Of a stretch of DNA of 64,000 nt, positions 17,007 to 26,000 are shown piece after piece (position 1 is the first letter of the stretch; each line of letters begins with the position of its first letter). The DNA comes from an uncultured Eubacterium sp. (GTDB taxonomy: Bacteria; Bacillota; Clostridia; Lachnospirales; Lachnospiraceae). The stretch lies in contig CAKRKO010000003.1 in the NCBI GenBank assembly GCA_934358495.1, positions 10,032-74,031 of the forward strand, read 5' to 3'. The translations under genes were made by a program, and so were the position numbers. The notes beneath the pieces are model-generated. The model was given only the letters and a program-made list of their open reading frames with translations. It was not told the origin of the DNA and made no database searches.

Positions 17007-17082
17007 AAAACAGGACATCTGCAGGAGCAGGGATCGATGGATAAATACATTAGATATGGAATGAGAACAGGAGAAGTGCAGG

Positions 17083-17625
17083 ATGGAAGAAATGAAGCGA
17101 ATAGATCGTGTGTTAAAATATAAAGGTGCCATTGTGGATGTGTATGACGATGTTATGCAGTCTCCGACAGGAAAAATTGCGCACTGGGATTACATTGCAC
17201 ACCGCAAAGGGGCTGCAGCGGTACTTCCGGTGACGGAGGATGGAAAAATTCTCATGGTGCGTCAGTACCGGAATGCATTGAACCGCGAGACATTGGAAAT
17301 TCCGGCTGGTTCCAGAGACAGTGTGGAAGAGCCGACTTCTGTTTGTGCTGCCCGTGAACTGGAAGAAGAAACCGGATATAAAGCTGCAAATCTGGAGCTT
17401 TTGATCACCGTGTCTACTACAGTGGCTTTCTGCAATGAGACGATTGATGTGTATCTGGCCACAAATCTGACAAAGACACAGCAGCATCTGGATGAAGATG
17501 AATTTGTCGAAGTGGAGAGTTATACCATTGAGGAGTTAAAGGATATGGTTTTGTCACAGAAGATTCAGGATTCTAAAACTGCTGCCGCAATCATGGCATA
17601 TTACGGAAAATACTGCATACGCTAG
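17083..17625 (+). CDS. Nudix hydrolase, probable ADP-ribose pyrophosphatase
   Basis: 180 residues. The Nudix box runs from PAGSRDSVEEP to AARELEEETGY near residues 71-97, with one residue more than the strict consensus between its glycine and the RE pair. The upstream KGAAAVLPVTEDGKILMVRQYR is typical of ADP-ribose pyrophosphatases. It is followed directly by a spoIIM-like gene, as nudF-spoIIM is in Bacillus, which supports the assignment. AGGAG lies about 10 bases before the start. Confidence 0.88.
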   Translation: MEEMKRIDRVLKYKGAIVDVYDDVMQSPTGKIAHWDYIAHRKGAAAVLPVTEDGKILMVRQYRNALNRETLEIPAGSRDSVEEPTSVCAARELEEETGYKAANLELLITVSTTVAFCNETIDVYLATNLTKTQQHLDEDEFVEVESYTIEELKDMVLSQKIQDSKTAAAIMAYYGKYCIR

Positions 17626-17647
17626 AATAAAGCGAATCAGCAGGGTT

Positions 17648-18277
17648 ATGGGCAAGATGATAACGAAAACCGTAAAACAGCCGGGAAAAATAGCTATGCT
17701 GCATGTCTGTATGGTTATTTTTCTTGGCTGTTTCTTTTTTGGAGTATTTGCAGCCAATCTGTGGCTGCGAGATGAAAATTTATGGATGGGATTTGTGTTT
17801 GAAACACAGATACAAAATCTGGCAAATGTGGGGCAGAACCGGCAGGAGATTATGTGGCAGGTTTTACCGGTGCGGCTCATTCCGTGGATGTTACTTCTGT
17901 TCATCTGGAATTTTCTACGTGGAAATCTGTTTTTGAATTTCTGGATTGGATGGCTTGGACTTTCCTGTGGTTTTGTTTTTGCTTCCTGTCTGGGCAGATA
18001 TGGATTTCCTGGGATTTTTTATATGATGCTTTCCGGATTCCCACAGATATTGCTGTATCTGGCAGCGTATGCATTATTGGTGCTTTTGTGGGATGCAAGA
18101 CGGAACATGCAGTGGAATAGAAGAAATCAGATTCCGGGAAGTGCAGGGATAGAAAATCACAGGGAGAAAGTAATTTTTCTGCTGTTTGTTTTACTGGATT
18201 CCGGAATTTATGTGCTTGGAATATGGCTGGAATGCAGTGTCAATCCATGGATTCTGAAAGTTTTAGCGATGGGATAG
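17648..18277 (+). CDS. SpoIIM-like integral membrane protein
   Basis: 209 residues with about five membrane helices. The first helix (VIFLGCFFFGVFAANLWL) and the central stretch (FVFASCLGRYGFPGIFYMML, then SGFPQILLY) match the layout of stage II sporulation protein M, part of the complex that drives engulfment by peptidoglycan cutting at the septum. Position after the Nudix gene repeats the Bacillus order. Sequence similarity is modest, so the call rests on topology plus context. ATG 17657 is an alternative start. Confidence 0.62.
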   Translation: MGKMITKTVKQPGKIAMLHVCMVIFLGCFFFGVFAANLWLRDENLWMGFVFETQIQNLANVGQNRQEIMWQVLPVRLIPWMLLLFIWNFLRGNLFLNFWIGWLGLSCGFVFASCLGRYGFPGIFYMMLSGFPQILLYLAAYALLVLLWDARRNMQWNRRNQIPGSAGIENHREKVIFLLFVLLDSGIYVLGIWLECSVNPWILKVLAMG

Positions 18278-18298
18278 TAAAAAAAGGTGTTGGGAAAA

Positions 18299-18338
18299 AA
18301 GCAGGCTATCAATAAAATAGTCTGCTCTTTCTTTTTAT
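18299..18338 (+). terminator. Terminator after the spoIIM-like gene
   Basis: A 10-bp stem with one G-T pair (18300-18309 with 18317-18326) is followed by CTTTCTTTTT. Confidence 0.8.
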
Positions 18339-18341
18339 TTG

Positions 18342-18370
18342 TAGAAATATTACATTTATTGTGATATTAT
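18342..18370 (+). promoter_or_regulatory. Promoter of the orphan pilin gene
   Basis: TAGAAA (18342-18347), 17 bases, TATTAT (18365-18370), with TGA just before it. The leader contains a small CGGG/CCCG hairpin (18401-18415) ahead of the ribosome binding site. Confidence 0.55.
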
Positions 18371-18436
18371 AGTTAAAAATATCTAAATTAATGTTATTGA
18401 CGGGTACTAATCCCGGAAAAAGAAGGGAGTTCGATA

Positions 18437-19063
18437 ATGTCAAAACTGAAAGCCAAAAAAGGTTTTACACTGGTAGAACTTATTGTTGTTCTTGTTATTA
18501 TAGCGGTTCTTGCTGCATTACTCATCCCGGCACTGACCGGATATATTGACAAATCAAAAGCGAGATCGATTGAATCTGAAGCAAAAGGTATCTGGACGGC
18601 AGCACAATCTGCCGCTTCTGAAGACTATGGTTTGAATATTGATGAGAAAAGTATGAAAAATGCATTGACCAATTCTTGTACGATCGATGGTAAAACTTAC
18701 ACAAAATGTCTTGGTCGTATATCAAATGCAACGTTTTCTGATGAGCAAAAGAACTGGCATAAAAATCCAACAACTGCCAGTCAGTGGATAGCCCAGCAAG
18801 TTCTGATCTATTTAGACAGTCAGAGCAAAAATAATTCCCAATATAATTTCGGAAATAGCAATGTTCCAACCTCAGGTGCGACCTTGAACAACAGTATTAA
18901 AAATAATTTTGGATCCAGGCCTCCAAAAAATGCTGTATTTATTCAAATTTTTTATGACAAAAACTGCAAGGTTCTTGCCATGAATTTTGGAAAAGATGGT
19001 TACTTAGTGACTATGACAGCCGGTCATACTCCAATTTGTGAAAAAAACGGTAAAATTCTCTAA
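18437..19063 (+). CDS. Type IV pilin (prepilin), orphan copy
   Basis: 208 residues. A 9-residue leader MSKLKAKKG is followed by FTLVELIVVLVIIAVLAAL, the class III signal cut by prepilin peptidase, with Glu5 of the mature protein. The pilin helix continues to TGYIDKSKARS and is nearly identical to that of the pilins at 35235 and 35866. The globular part is rich in Asn and Ser and has Cys residues that could form disulfides. It has its own promoter and terminator and is separated from the main pilus locus by the aro cluster. It could be a major pilin under separate control or a variant subunit. Confidence 0.88.
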   Translation: MSKLKAKKGFTLVELIVVLVIIAVLAALLIPALTGYIDKSKARSIESEAKGIWTAAQSAASEDYGLNIDEKSMKNALTNSCTIDGKTYTKCLGRISNATFSDEQKNWHKNPTTASQWIAQQVLIYLDSQSKNNSQYNFGNSNVPTSGATLNNSIKNNFGSRPPKNAVFIQIFYDKNCKVLAMNFGKDGYLVTMTAGHTPICEKNGKIL

Positions 19064-19067
19064 TTAT

Positions 19068-19246
19068 AGGGGCTGTAAAAAACTCCCCTAACAGAAAAAT
19101 CGCCCAGACCGTGGTTGATATGTACCCTTTTTATATAAAACAGTGGCAATTTTGTAAAAAAAACAAAATATCAATGTAAAGAAACGCTAGAACCGGCATT
19201 TGCCGGAACTAGCGTTTCTTTATCAGAGACTTATTTTACAGCCCCT
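19068..19246. repeat. Possible miniature inverted-repeat element
   Basis: A 13-bp perfect terminal inverted repeat, AGGGGCTGTAAAA (19068-19080) and its complement (19234-19246), encloses the whole gap between the pilin gene and the DAHP synthase gene. TTAT flanks both sides (19064-19067 and 19246-19249, sharing one base with the repeat), which could be a target duplication. The interior has no coding capacity but includes a strong hairpin. Confidence 0.4.
19178..19224. terminator. Bidirectional terminator between converging pilin and aro genes
   Basis: A long stem pairs 19178-19190 with 19209-19221 and continues past a small internal mismatch to CCGGCA/TGCCGG. Both arms end in AAAG/CTTT, so it can stop transcription from either side. 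Confidence 0.75.
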
Positions 19247-19264
19247 TATTTTACAAAACAACTT

Positions 19265-20296
19265 TTATTTTACGGAATCTGCAATCGCATAAATCAGCTG
19301 TTCAGATTCTTCCCATCCGAGACAAGGATCTGTGATGGATTTTCCGTAAATATGCTCGCCGATTTTCTGGTTGCCCGGGCAGATATAACTCTCAATCATC
19401 ACACCTTTTACCAGATTGTTGATAATGCCGGATTCTTTGCGGTTGTGCATTACCTCTTTTACGATACGAATCTGCTCTTCGTATTTTTTGTTGGAGTTGG
19501 AATGGTTTGCATCTACGATGCAGGCCGGATTTACCAGGTCCATTTTTTCATACATTTCATTTAAGCGGATCAGATCTTCATAATGGTAGTTTGGAATGGC
19601 AACACCGCGTTTGTTGACTGCACCACGCAGAATAACGTGAGCCAGCGGGTTTCCTGTAGTATCAACTTCCCAGCCGCGGTGTACAAAATGGTGCGGATGC
19701 TGTGCTGCGTATACGGAATTCAGCATAACCGAGAAGTCGCCGCTGGTCGGATTCTTCATACCGCTTGCCACATCGAAACCACTGACAGTCAGACGATGCT
19801 GCTGATCCTCAACAGAACGGGCACCGATGGCTACGTAGGAGAGCAGATCGTTGATATAATCCCAGTTTTCAGGGTAAAGCATTTCATCTGCTGCAGATAA
19901 TCCGGTTTCCTCAATAGCGCGCAGATGCAGTTTGCGAACAGCGATCAGACCGGCGATCATATCCGGTTTTGCCTCCGGATCCGGCTGTGTGGCGATTCCT
20001 TTGTATCCCTCACCGGTTGTTCTCGGTTTGTTTGTGTAGATACGCGGAATCAGGATTAATTTGTCTTTTGTCTGCTCGTTGACTTTGGCAAGACGGTGAA
20101 TGTAATCCATAACCGGCTCTTCCTTGTCAGCAGAACATGGACCGATGATCACCAGAAATTTATCAGATTCACCGCGCAGTACGCGGCTGATCTCGGCATC
20201 ACGATCCTGTTTGATTTTTTTACATTCCTCAGTTAACGGATAAGATTTCTTGATCTCTTCCGGTGTCGGTAATTCTTTTAAATATGAAAAACTCAT
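19265..20296 (-). CDS. 3-deoxy-7-phosphoheptulonate (DAHP) synthase, AroG/AroF type
   Basis: 343 residues; joins phosphoenolpyruvate and erythrose 4-phosphate in the first step of the shikimate pathway. Seen: IIGPCSADKEEPVMDY, RIYTNKPRTTGEGYKGI, AIGARSVEDQQHRL, GMKNPTSG and DANHSNSNK. It is the type I-alpha form without an added ACT or chorismate mutase domain. The ATG at 20296 follows GGAG by about 7 bases; a TTG at 20308 in frame lies inside that site. It follows aroE by 63 bases on the same strand, so the pair is likely one operon. Confidence 0.95.
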   Translation of the reverse strand: MSFSYLKELPTPEEIKKSYPLTEECKKIKQDRDAEISRVLRGESDKFLVIIGPCSADKEEPVMDYIHRLAKVNEQTKDKLILIPRIYTNKPRTTGEGYKGIATQPDPEAKPDMIAGLIAVRKLHLRAIEETGLSAADEMLYPENWDYINDLLSYVAIGARSVEDQQHRLTVSGFDVASGMKNPTSGDFSVMLNSVYAAQHPHHFVHRGWEVDTTGNPLAHVILRGAVNKRGVAIPNYHYEDLIRLNEMYEKMDLVNPACIVDANHSNSNKKYEEQIRIVKEVMHNRKESGIINNLVKGVMIESYICPGNQKIGEHIYGKSITDPCLGWEESEQLIYAIADSVK

Positions 20297-20359
20297 TTGA
20301 TACTCCAATCTGTTTGTACATATGTCTAAATAATAATTTTGGTATTTTAGAGATATTAT

Positions 20360-21229
20360 TTATTTCTGAAAATATTTTTTACGGATGATCTCAACTGGCA
20401 TTTCCTTTCCAGTCCAGCACTCAAAGGAGGCAGCACCCTGGAAGAGCAGCATGTAAGTACCGTTGAATACCTGACAGCCTGCAGCTTCTGCCATCTGATA
20501 TAATTTTGTTTTCATAGGATTGTAAATAATATCGCATACGATCAGTTCCGGGAACAGCATGGAAGCATCCGGGATCGGGCACTGATCTTCGTGCGGTGCC
20601 ATACCTACATTTGTTGCGTTTGTCAAAATTGCACTTTCAGAGATACTTTTTCTCATTTGATTGGTATCTGCAAAATCATAAACATTGATGTTACAGTCAG
20701 TATGAAGGCGAACACGGTCAGCAAAGGCTAATGCACGCTCATATTCTTCGGTAAATGATTTCATCTGAAAGATATCAATGTCAGAGACTCCATCCAAAGC
20801 AGCTTGTGTACAGATCGCAGTAGCAGCACCGCCAGCACCCAGAACAGTCATTTTTTTACCTATAATATTGTGCCCGGCATCTGCAACGGATTCCATAAAG
20901 CCGATGCCATCTGTGGTGTGGCCGATCAGTTTTCCGTCTTTTGCGATCACGGTATTGCAGGCCTGTGCAATCTGAGAAGCCGGTGTCAGCTCGTCCATAT
21001 ATTTTACAATCTGAACTTTATATGGCATGGTGACATTAAAACCTTTTGCGCCCAGAGCCTGCAGGCCGCGGACAGCAGTTTCAAGGTCTGAATCAGCCAG
21101 ATCAAAAGCCAGATAAACGTAATCAAGATTTAACTGGCGGAATGCTTCGTTATGCATCTGCGGTGAAATGCTGTGTTTTACAGGAGTTCCGATCAGTCCT
21201 GTTAATGTTGTTTTTCCGGTAATTTCCAT
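20360..21229 (-). CDS. aroE: Shikimate dehydrogenase
   Basis: 289 residues; NADPH-dependent reduction of 3-dehydroshikimate to shikimate. Substrate motif PVKHSISPQMHNEAF near residue 17, catalytic Lys in NVTMPYK, the nucleotide-binding VLGAGGAATAI near 130, and the C-terminal NGTYMLLFQGAASFE. The slightly long central part, with the YDFADTNQMRKSI insertion, is common in clostridial AroE. It is the first gene of the minus-strand aro pair, diverging from aroD. Confidence 0.96.
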   Translation of the reverse strand: MEITGKTTLTGLIGTPVKHSISPQMHNEAFRQLNLDYVYLAFDLADSDLETAVRGLQALGAKGFNVTMPYKVQIVKYMDELTPASQIAQACNTVIAKDGKLIGHTTDGIGFMESVADAGHNIIGKKMTVLGAGGAATAICTQAALDGVSDIDIFQMKSFTEEYERALAFADRVRLHTDCNINVYDFADTNQMRKSISESAILTNATNVGMAPHEDQCPIPDASMLFPELIVCDIIYNPMKTKLYQMAEAAGCQVFNGTYMLLFQGAASFECWTGKEMPVEIIRKKYFQK

Positions 21230-21263
21230 AATCTAATCCCTGCCTTAAACTTTTTATGGTCTT

Positions 21264-21292
21264 ATGATAGGTGTTTTTTTAAAAAAAGTCAA
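21264..21292 (-). promoter_or_regulatory. Promoter of the aroE-DAHP synthase pair
   Basis: On the minus strand, TTGACT (21292 down to 21287), a 17-base spacer and TATCAT (21269 down to 21264). It is about 35 bases ahead of aroE. Confidence 0.7.
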
Positions 21293-21330
21293 TGTCTTAC
21301 GGGGTTTCGGTTCCTCATTTGGAAAAAATA

Positions 21331-21339
21331 TGCTACAAT
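21331..21339 (+). promoter_or_regulatory. Extended -10 promoter of aroD-aroK
   Basis: TGCTACAAT gives an extended -10 with TACAAT at 21334-21339; the -35 region is poor. It lies about 36 bases ahead of aroD and back to back with the aroE promoter. Confidence 0.45.
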
Positions 21340-21374
21340 AGCAACAATGAGCGTAAGGCAGATGGGAGGTATAT

Positions 21375-22154
21375 ATGCAGAACGCATTTGAAATAAAAGA
21401 AATTCGGATCGGAGACGGCAGACCGGTGATCTGTGTGCCGGTAGTTGCAGCCGAAAAAGAAGCAGTGATAGAACAGATTAAAAAACTGACAGAACAGAAA
21501 GTCCAGATGATTGAATGGAGAGTGGACTGTTTTGCCGAGGCAGATAACGCAGATTCTGTGCGGGAAGTGCTGCAGGCGGTACGCGGATATGTGGAACATA
21601 CTGTTTTTTTGTTCACATTCCGTACCAAACAGCAGGGCGGCAGCCGGCATATGGAGGAGTGGAAAATACTGAAACTGAATGAGACTGCGGCAAAGAGCGG
21701 ATGCGTGGATCTCATTGATCTGGAGTTTTTCGAAGCCACAAAACCGGAGAAAGAGATACGGCGGTTTCATCGCATGGGCGTACGTGTCATTGCATCCCAC
21801 CATGATTTTGACGGAACACCGGATGACCGGATTCTCCGCATGTTGATGGAACAGATGCAACAGGGCGGTGCAGATGTGGCAAAACTTGCAGTGATGCCGC
21901 AGAGTGCAGATGATGTGGTTCGTATTTTAAAACTGACCAATGACATCAAACAGAAATATCCGATGCTGCCGGTTGTGACCATGTCCATGGGCGCACTTGG
22001 CGTTGTGAGCCGTATGGCGGGAGAAATTTTTGGTTCCTGTATTACATTTGGCGCAGTGGGAGAGACTTCTGCACCGGGACAGATCCAGGCAAGACAGCTT
22101 GGCGACATTTTAGATATCATCCATAAAGGCATGGCACAGGAGGAACAGGCATGA
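21375..22154 (+). CDS. aroD: 3-dehydroquinate dehydratase, type I
   Basis: 259 residues; third step of the shikimate pathway through a Schiff base. Family motifs are IEWRVD near residue 54, the catalytic His in IASHHDFDGTP, the Schiff-base Lys in DVAKLAVMP, and MSMGALGVVSR followed by the SAPGQI loop. GGGAGG precedes the start. It overlaps aroK by four bases, so the two are translationally coupled. Confidence 0.96.
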   Translation: MQNAFEIKEIRIGDGRPVICVPVVAAEKEAVIEQIKKLTEQKVQMIEWRVDCFAEADNADSVREVLQAVRGYVEHTVFLFTFRTKQQGGSRHMEEWKILKLNETAAKSGCVDLIDLEFFEATKPEKEIRRFHRMGVRVIASHHDFDGTPDDRILRMLMEQMQQGGADVAKLAVMPQSADDVVRILKLTNDIKQKYPMLPVVTMSMGALGVVSRMAGEIFGSCITFGAVGETSAPGQIQARQLGDILDIIHKGMAQEEQA

Positions 22155-22663
22155 AACAGCACATTTATCTGATCGGTTTTATGGGAACCGGAAAGACAAC
22201 AATTTCACATAAACTGCAACAGCTGACACAGGCAGAAGAAGTTGACATGGATGCCTGGATCGTAGAAAAAAACGGAATGTCTATCAATGACATGTTTGAT
22301 AAATATGGAGAAGCATATTTCAGAGACCGCGAGACAGATGCAATCCGTGAGATTGCCGGATATGCACCGGCAATTGTTTCTTGTGGCGGTGGAGCTGTTC
22401 TGCGGGATGAAAATACACATATAATGAAAGAGAGCGGCAGGATTGTATTGCTGACTGCTACACCAAAGACGGTTTATGAACGGGTAAAAGACAGTACGGA
22501 CCGACCACTATTGAATGGAAATATGAATGTGGAACATATTGCAAATCTGATGGAGAAACGGCGCAAAGCATATGAGGAGGCATGTGATATCCAGGTAGAG
22601 ACAGATGGAAAAACTCCGCATGAGATTGCAAAAGAAATTTTGCAAACGACTGGAAATTTATAA
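22151..22663 (+). CDS. aroK: Shikimate kinase
   Basis: 170 residues; phosphorylates shikimate with ATP. The Walker A loop is GFMGTGKTT (Lys15), the shikimate-binding DMDAWI is near residue 32, the lid region includes FRDRETD, and SCGGGAV is near 79. DRPLLNG near 118 is also typical. It starts within the end of aroD. The 200 bases after it carry no gene, only a short A/T-rich hairpin before the tRNA. Confidence 0.96.
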   Translation: MKQHIYLIGFMGTGKTTISHKLQQLTQAEEVDMDAWIVEKNGMSINDMFDKYGEAYFRDRETDAIREIAGYAPAIVSCGGGAVLRDENTHIMKESGRIVLLTATPKTVYERVKDSTDRPLLNGNMNVEHIANLMEKRRKAYEEACDIQVETDGKTPHEIAKEILQTTGNL

Positions 22664-22796
22664 TGTAACCTCTTAAGAGTGACAGTATCTTGAGATTCTT
22701 CACACATCTTGTGCATACACTGAGGTATGTGGAGAACCATAGGATACGCATCGATATGAGCATAATAGAAGCATAAAAGTGGGTTTTGTTTTACAG

Positions 22797-22815
22797 AAAA
22801 AAGCTTTGCTTTTTT
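22797..22815 (+). terminator. Weak terminator-like hairpin after aroK
   Basis: An 8-bp stem AAAAAAGC/GCTTTTTT with a TTT loop. It is weak in G+C and overlaps the -35 of the tRNA promoter. Confidence 0.4.
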
Positions 22816-22834
22816 ATTGAGTTTATGGTATGAT
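22806..22834 (+). promoter_or_regulatory. Promoter of tRNA-Arg
   Basis: TTGCTT (22806-22811), 17 bases, TATGAT (22829-22834), about 30 bases before the tRNA. Confidence 0.5.
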
Positions 22835-22863
22835 ATCATTTGTTCGTTATTATTCTATAATTC

Positions 22864-22935
22864 GCAGCCGTAGTCTAACGGATAGAACACAGGACTCCGA
22901 CTCCTGCAATGTGGGTTCGATTCCCGCCGGCTGCA
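22864..22935 (+). tRNA. tRNA-Arg (anticodon CCG)
   Basis: A 72-base cloverleaf: acceptor GCAGCCG/CGGCTGC with discriminator A, anticodon stem CAGGA/TCCTG with loop CTCCGAC (anticodon at 22897-22899), T stem GTGGG/CCCGC with loop TTCGATT. It reads CGG codons. The CCA end is not encoded. It is a single-gene unit with its own promoter and terminator. Confidence 0.95.
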
Positions 22936-22942
22936 TTCTATG

Positions 22943-22972
22943 ACTCCCCGGTTTTTTGCCGGGGAGTTTTTG
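22943..22972 (+). terminator. Terminator of tRNA-Arg
   Basis: A 9-bp perfect stem ACTCCCCGG/CCGGGGAGT (22943-22951 with 22959-22967) followed by a T-run. Confidence 0.92.
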
Positions 22973-23000
22973 TTTCATACTGCACTTTCTTATAATATTC

Positions 23001-23028
23001 TTGAAAAAACTACAAAATATGATATTCT
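23001..23028 (+). promoter_or_regulatory. Promoter of the giant pilin operon
   Basis: TTGAAA (23001-23006), a 16-base spacer and TATTCT (23023-23028) with TGA before it. The leader is about 55 nt and A/T-rich. Confidence 0.6.
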
Positions 23029-23089
23029 ATTTCTGTATAGAAATAATTAACAAAATTATTAAAAATGAGAAGTGATTTAGGTGATATAT

Positions 23090-26000
23090 ATGAAAAGGAC
23101 TTGGAAAAAGGGATTTACTTTGACGGAATTGATTGTTGTTCTGGTAATTATGTCTGTGATCGTGGCTATATCAGTTCCTTTTTTTGTAAATTACTGGAGA
23201 AATGCGGAATTTCGAAAAAATGAGCAAAATGCCAAAACAATTTATCTGGCGGCGGAATCGAAACTGACGTATTATCGGACTTCCGGACAGTGGGAGAGCT
23301 TTAAAAAACAGATTCAGAAGCAGGCGAAGAGTGATCAGTCCCAAAATGCACAGGACAGACAGGCAGAGGAGGCAGCATTTTCTCCTGAGAATGAAAATGC
23401 ATTGCAGTTAAATGGTCGAATCTATACGATCAGACTGGATAAAGCGCTAGAGAATGCTGATTCAGATAATAATCTGCTGCTTCAACTAATTGATGATTAT
23501 GTGTATGATAAGGATATGTTGAACGCATCGGTAGCACTTGAAATTGATATGGAGTCCGGAGAAGTATATTCAGCCTTTTATGATTCAAAGTGTGATGGCC
23601 TGACGTATGAAGCAGAGGACAAAGATGGCTATCTGACGATGCAGAAACGTGATTATGATAGTCGAAAAAAAAGGCTTTTGGGTTACTATTCTACGGAAGA
23701 TACAGTGAATGTGGTTGCATTGAAGCCAACAAAACTGCAGATTACCACTATCAGTCTGCAAAATAGCGAAAAACTGAGCTTAAACTGGTCATCGAACGTA
23801 GGAGAGAGCCTGGATACCAGTTATGAGATTGCTGTATATAATAAGAAAGATAACAGTAAACTCTTTAGTATGGTCTTATCACCTTATGATCTGCGGAAAG
23901 CAGGATGGTCAGGTAAAAATGCGGAAAGCACGACAACTTTTGCAAATGTGACGCTGCAGGACAGTGAAGATAAGGAGAGGGGACAGTGGAGTTTTCCATT
24001 GACCTATCAAGATAATAAATACACACTTGTATTAGATGCAATGATGTCAGCAAAAGTACAGGCTTTACTGGAATCAAGAGAAGGTACAGATGATTACGAT
24101 GCATTACAGCGAACGATGAGCACAAGCATCTGTCGCCTGGCTTCAGTAAATGGAGCAAATCTGACAGAAACACAGGATCTGCAAAAACCGCAGGATATTT
24201 ATGCGACGGTGAAGGCAATTTCTTATGCGGGAACAGACAGCAGTAATTCTGTCACGAAAGAGTATCGTTCCAGTCAAACTGTAACATCCAATGCTGCAAA
24301 CACGATGTTTGCGGATAAAACGAATGGAAATAAAGTAAAAATAGCAGCATTCCGTCATCTGTCTAATATGCGTTACTATGACGCAGATATAGCGGCAAAT
24401 TTCGAACTGACAAATAAAAATATGGACTGGACTTCTGTGGGAACCGGTGTGTATGATCTGACTGCAGATGAGCAGGAGGCAGCGGGGGCAACCGTGGAAA
24501 AGCTGGCGTGGAAAGAAAACTCTGCGGATGAGGCAGCAGATTTTCCAACCATTGCAGTACTTCCGGAAAAGCATACGCTGCAGGGACATGGCAAGAAAAC
24601 ATATGTGTCCAATCTGCGTTTGGGTGAAACGTCGATTGTGGATGATGAGACGGTACAGCAGCTGGCTGATGCCTCTGCTGCTTCTAACGTAAAAAAGACA
24701 GAATATCTGGGTCTGTTTGGAGAGCTGGAAGGAACGGTTACGGATTTTGTGCTGCGCGAACCAAGTATTACATTTGGTGTGTCAACTGCAAAGGGAAATG
24801 AAGTACATACTTACACGCAGTTGAAAGGAATTGGTATCCTTGCGGGACGCAGTGAGGGCGTGATCAAACACACACAGGTTACGTCTATGACAGAAAATAA
24901 CTCAGTGCAGGATGCAAAGACAGTAAATGTTTCGCTTGAATCGGCAGTGCTGTCTGCAAATGGAAATACACAGATTGCAGCAGTGGGTGGAGTTGTTGGT
25001 ATTCTGGCAGATACGGACAAGGATGGAAATCTGACTGCATCAACGGCCGGAAAAATAGAAGATGTGACGATGGAAGGGGCAGTGGAAGCACATCTTCCTA
25101 CTATGAATGGTACAGCCAATACAGGTGACTATGAAAACTATGCCTTTGGAATTGGCGGAATCGCAGGGTATGCGAAACTGGAGAGTAAAGAAGAGAAAAG
25201 TGTACTTCTTTCCTGCCGGAATCATGCCGGGGTATCCGGCAATTATATGACCGGTGGAATTGTTGGCATGATTGACGGAACTGCAGATACATTTGATTCT
25301 CAAAAATGGGAATCTGAGGCGGCAATCAAAGACAGTTCAAATACAGGACTGATTCTTTGTACATCAGCGGTAACAGATTCTGTCAATGGAAATTATTTTG
25401 GTGGAATTGCTGGATATGCATATCGGACATTGGTTTATAATTCTACCAGTGCATCCGGTCGGTCTTCCAGTTTTTCCTATAATAAAAATAAAAAAGCGTT
25501 GTTGAAAGGCCAGTACGTGGGTGGCATTGTCGGCTATGGCAACCACAGTTTGATAGCAAACTGCGGCACGGAAAGCAATGGTTATATTCTTGGCGCTAAA
25601 TATGTCGGTGGAATTGCAGGCGGGCTTGGTGGAAATATCAGTGATGCAATCCAGGCACAGCTGCATGAGAGCGTCTCTGTTACAACAAACCGGAGCTATG
25701 TTATTGGAAATGAATATGTGGGTGGAATTGTCGGTTATAATACAAAAGATGTTGTTATATCTAATTGTATCAACAATGGCGTAGTAGCTGGAACTGAAAA
25801 AGAAAATGGAGAGGGCGGACGTTATGTTGGTGGTATCGTTGGATATAATGCCAACGGTGCGAGAATCAGTGACTGCGCAAGTTATCTGTCTGATTATGGC
25901 AATTCTATTTTTGATATGATCGTCAATACCTGGGATGCCCGAAGCGACTATGTTGGAGGAATTGTCGGATATAATAATGGTGAGATTGAGTTTTCGGATG

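Noticed and set aside
22973..23089. c-di-GMP riboswitch in front of the pilus genes
   Set aside because: The leaders at 18371, 22973, 35733 and 43856 are short or AT-rich and show none of the conserved GEMM sequence blocks.
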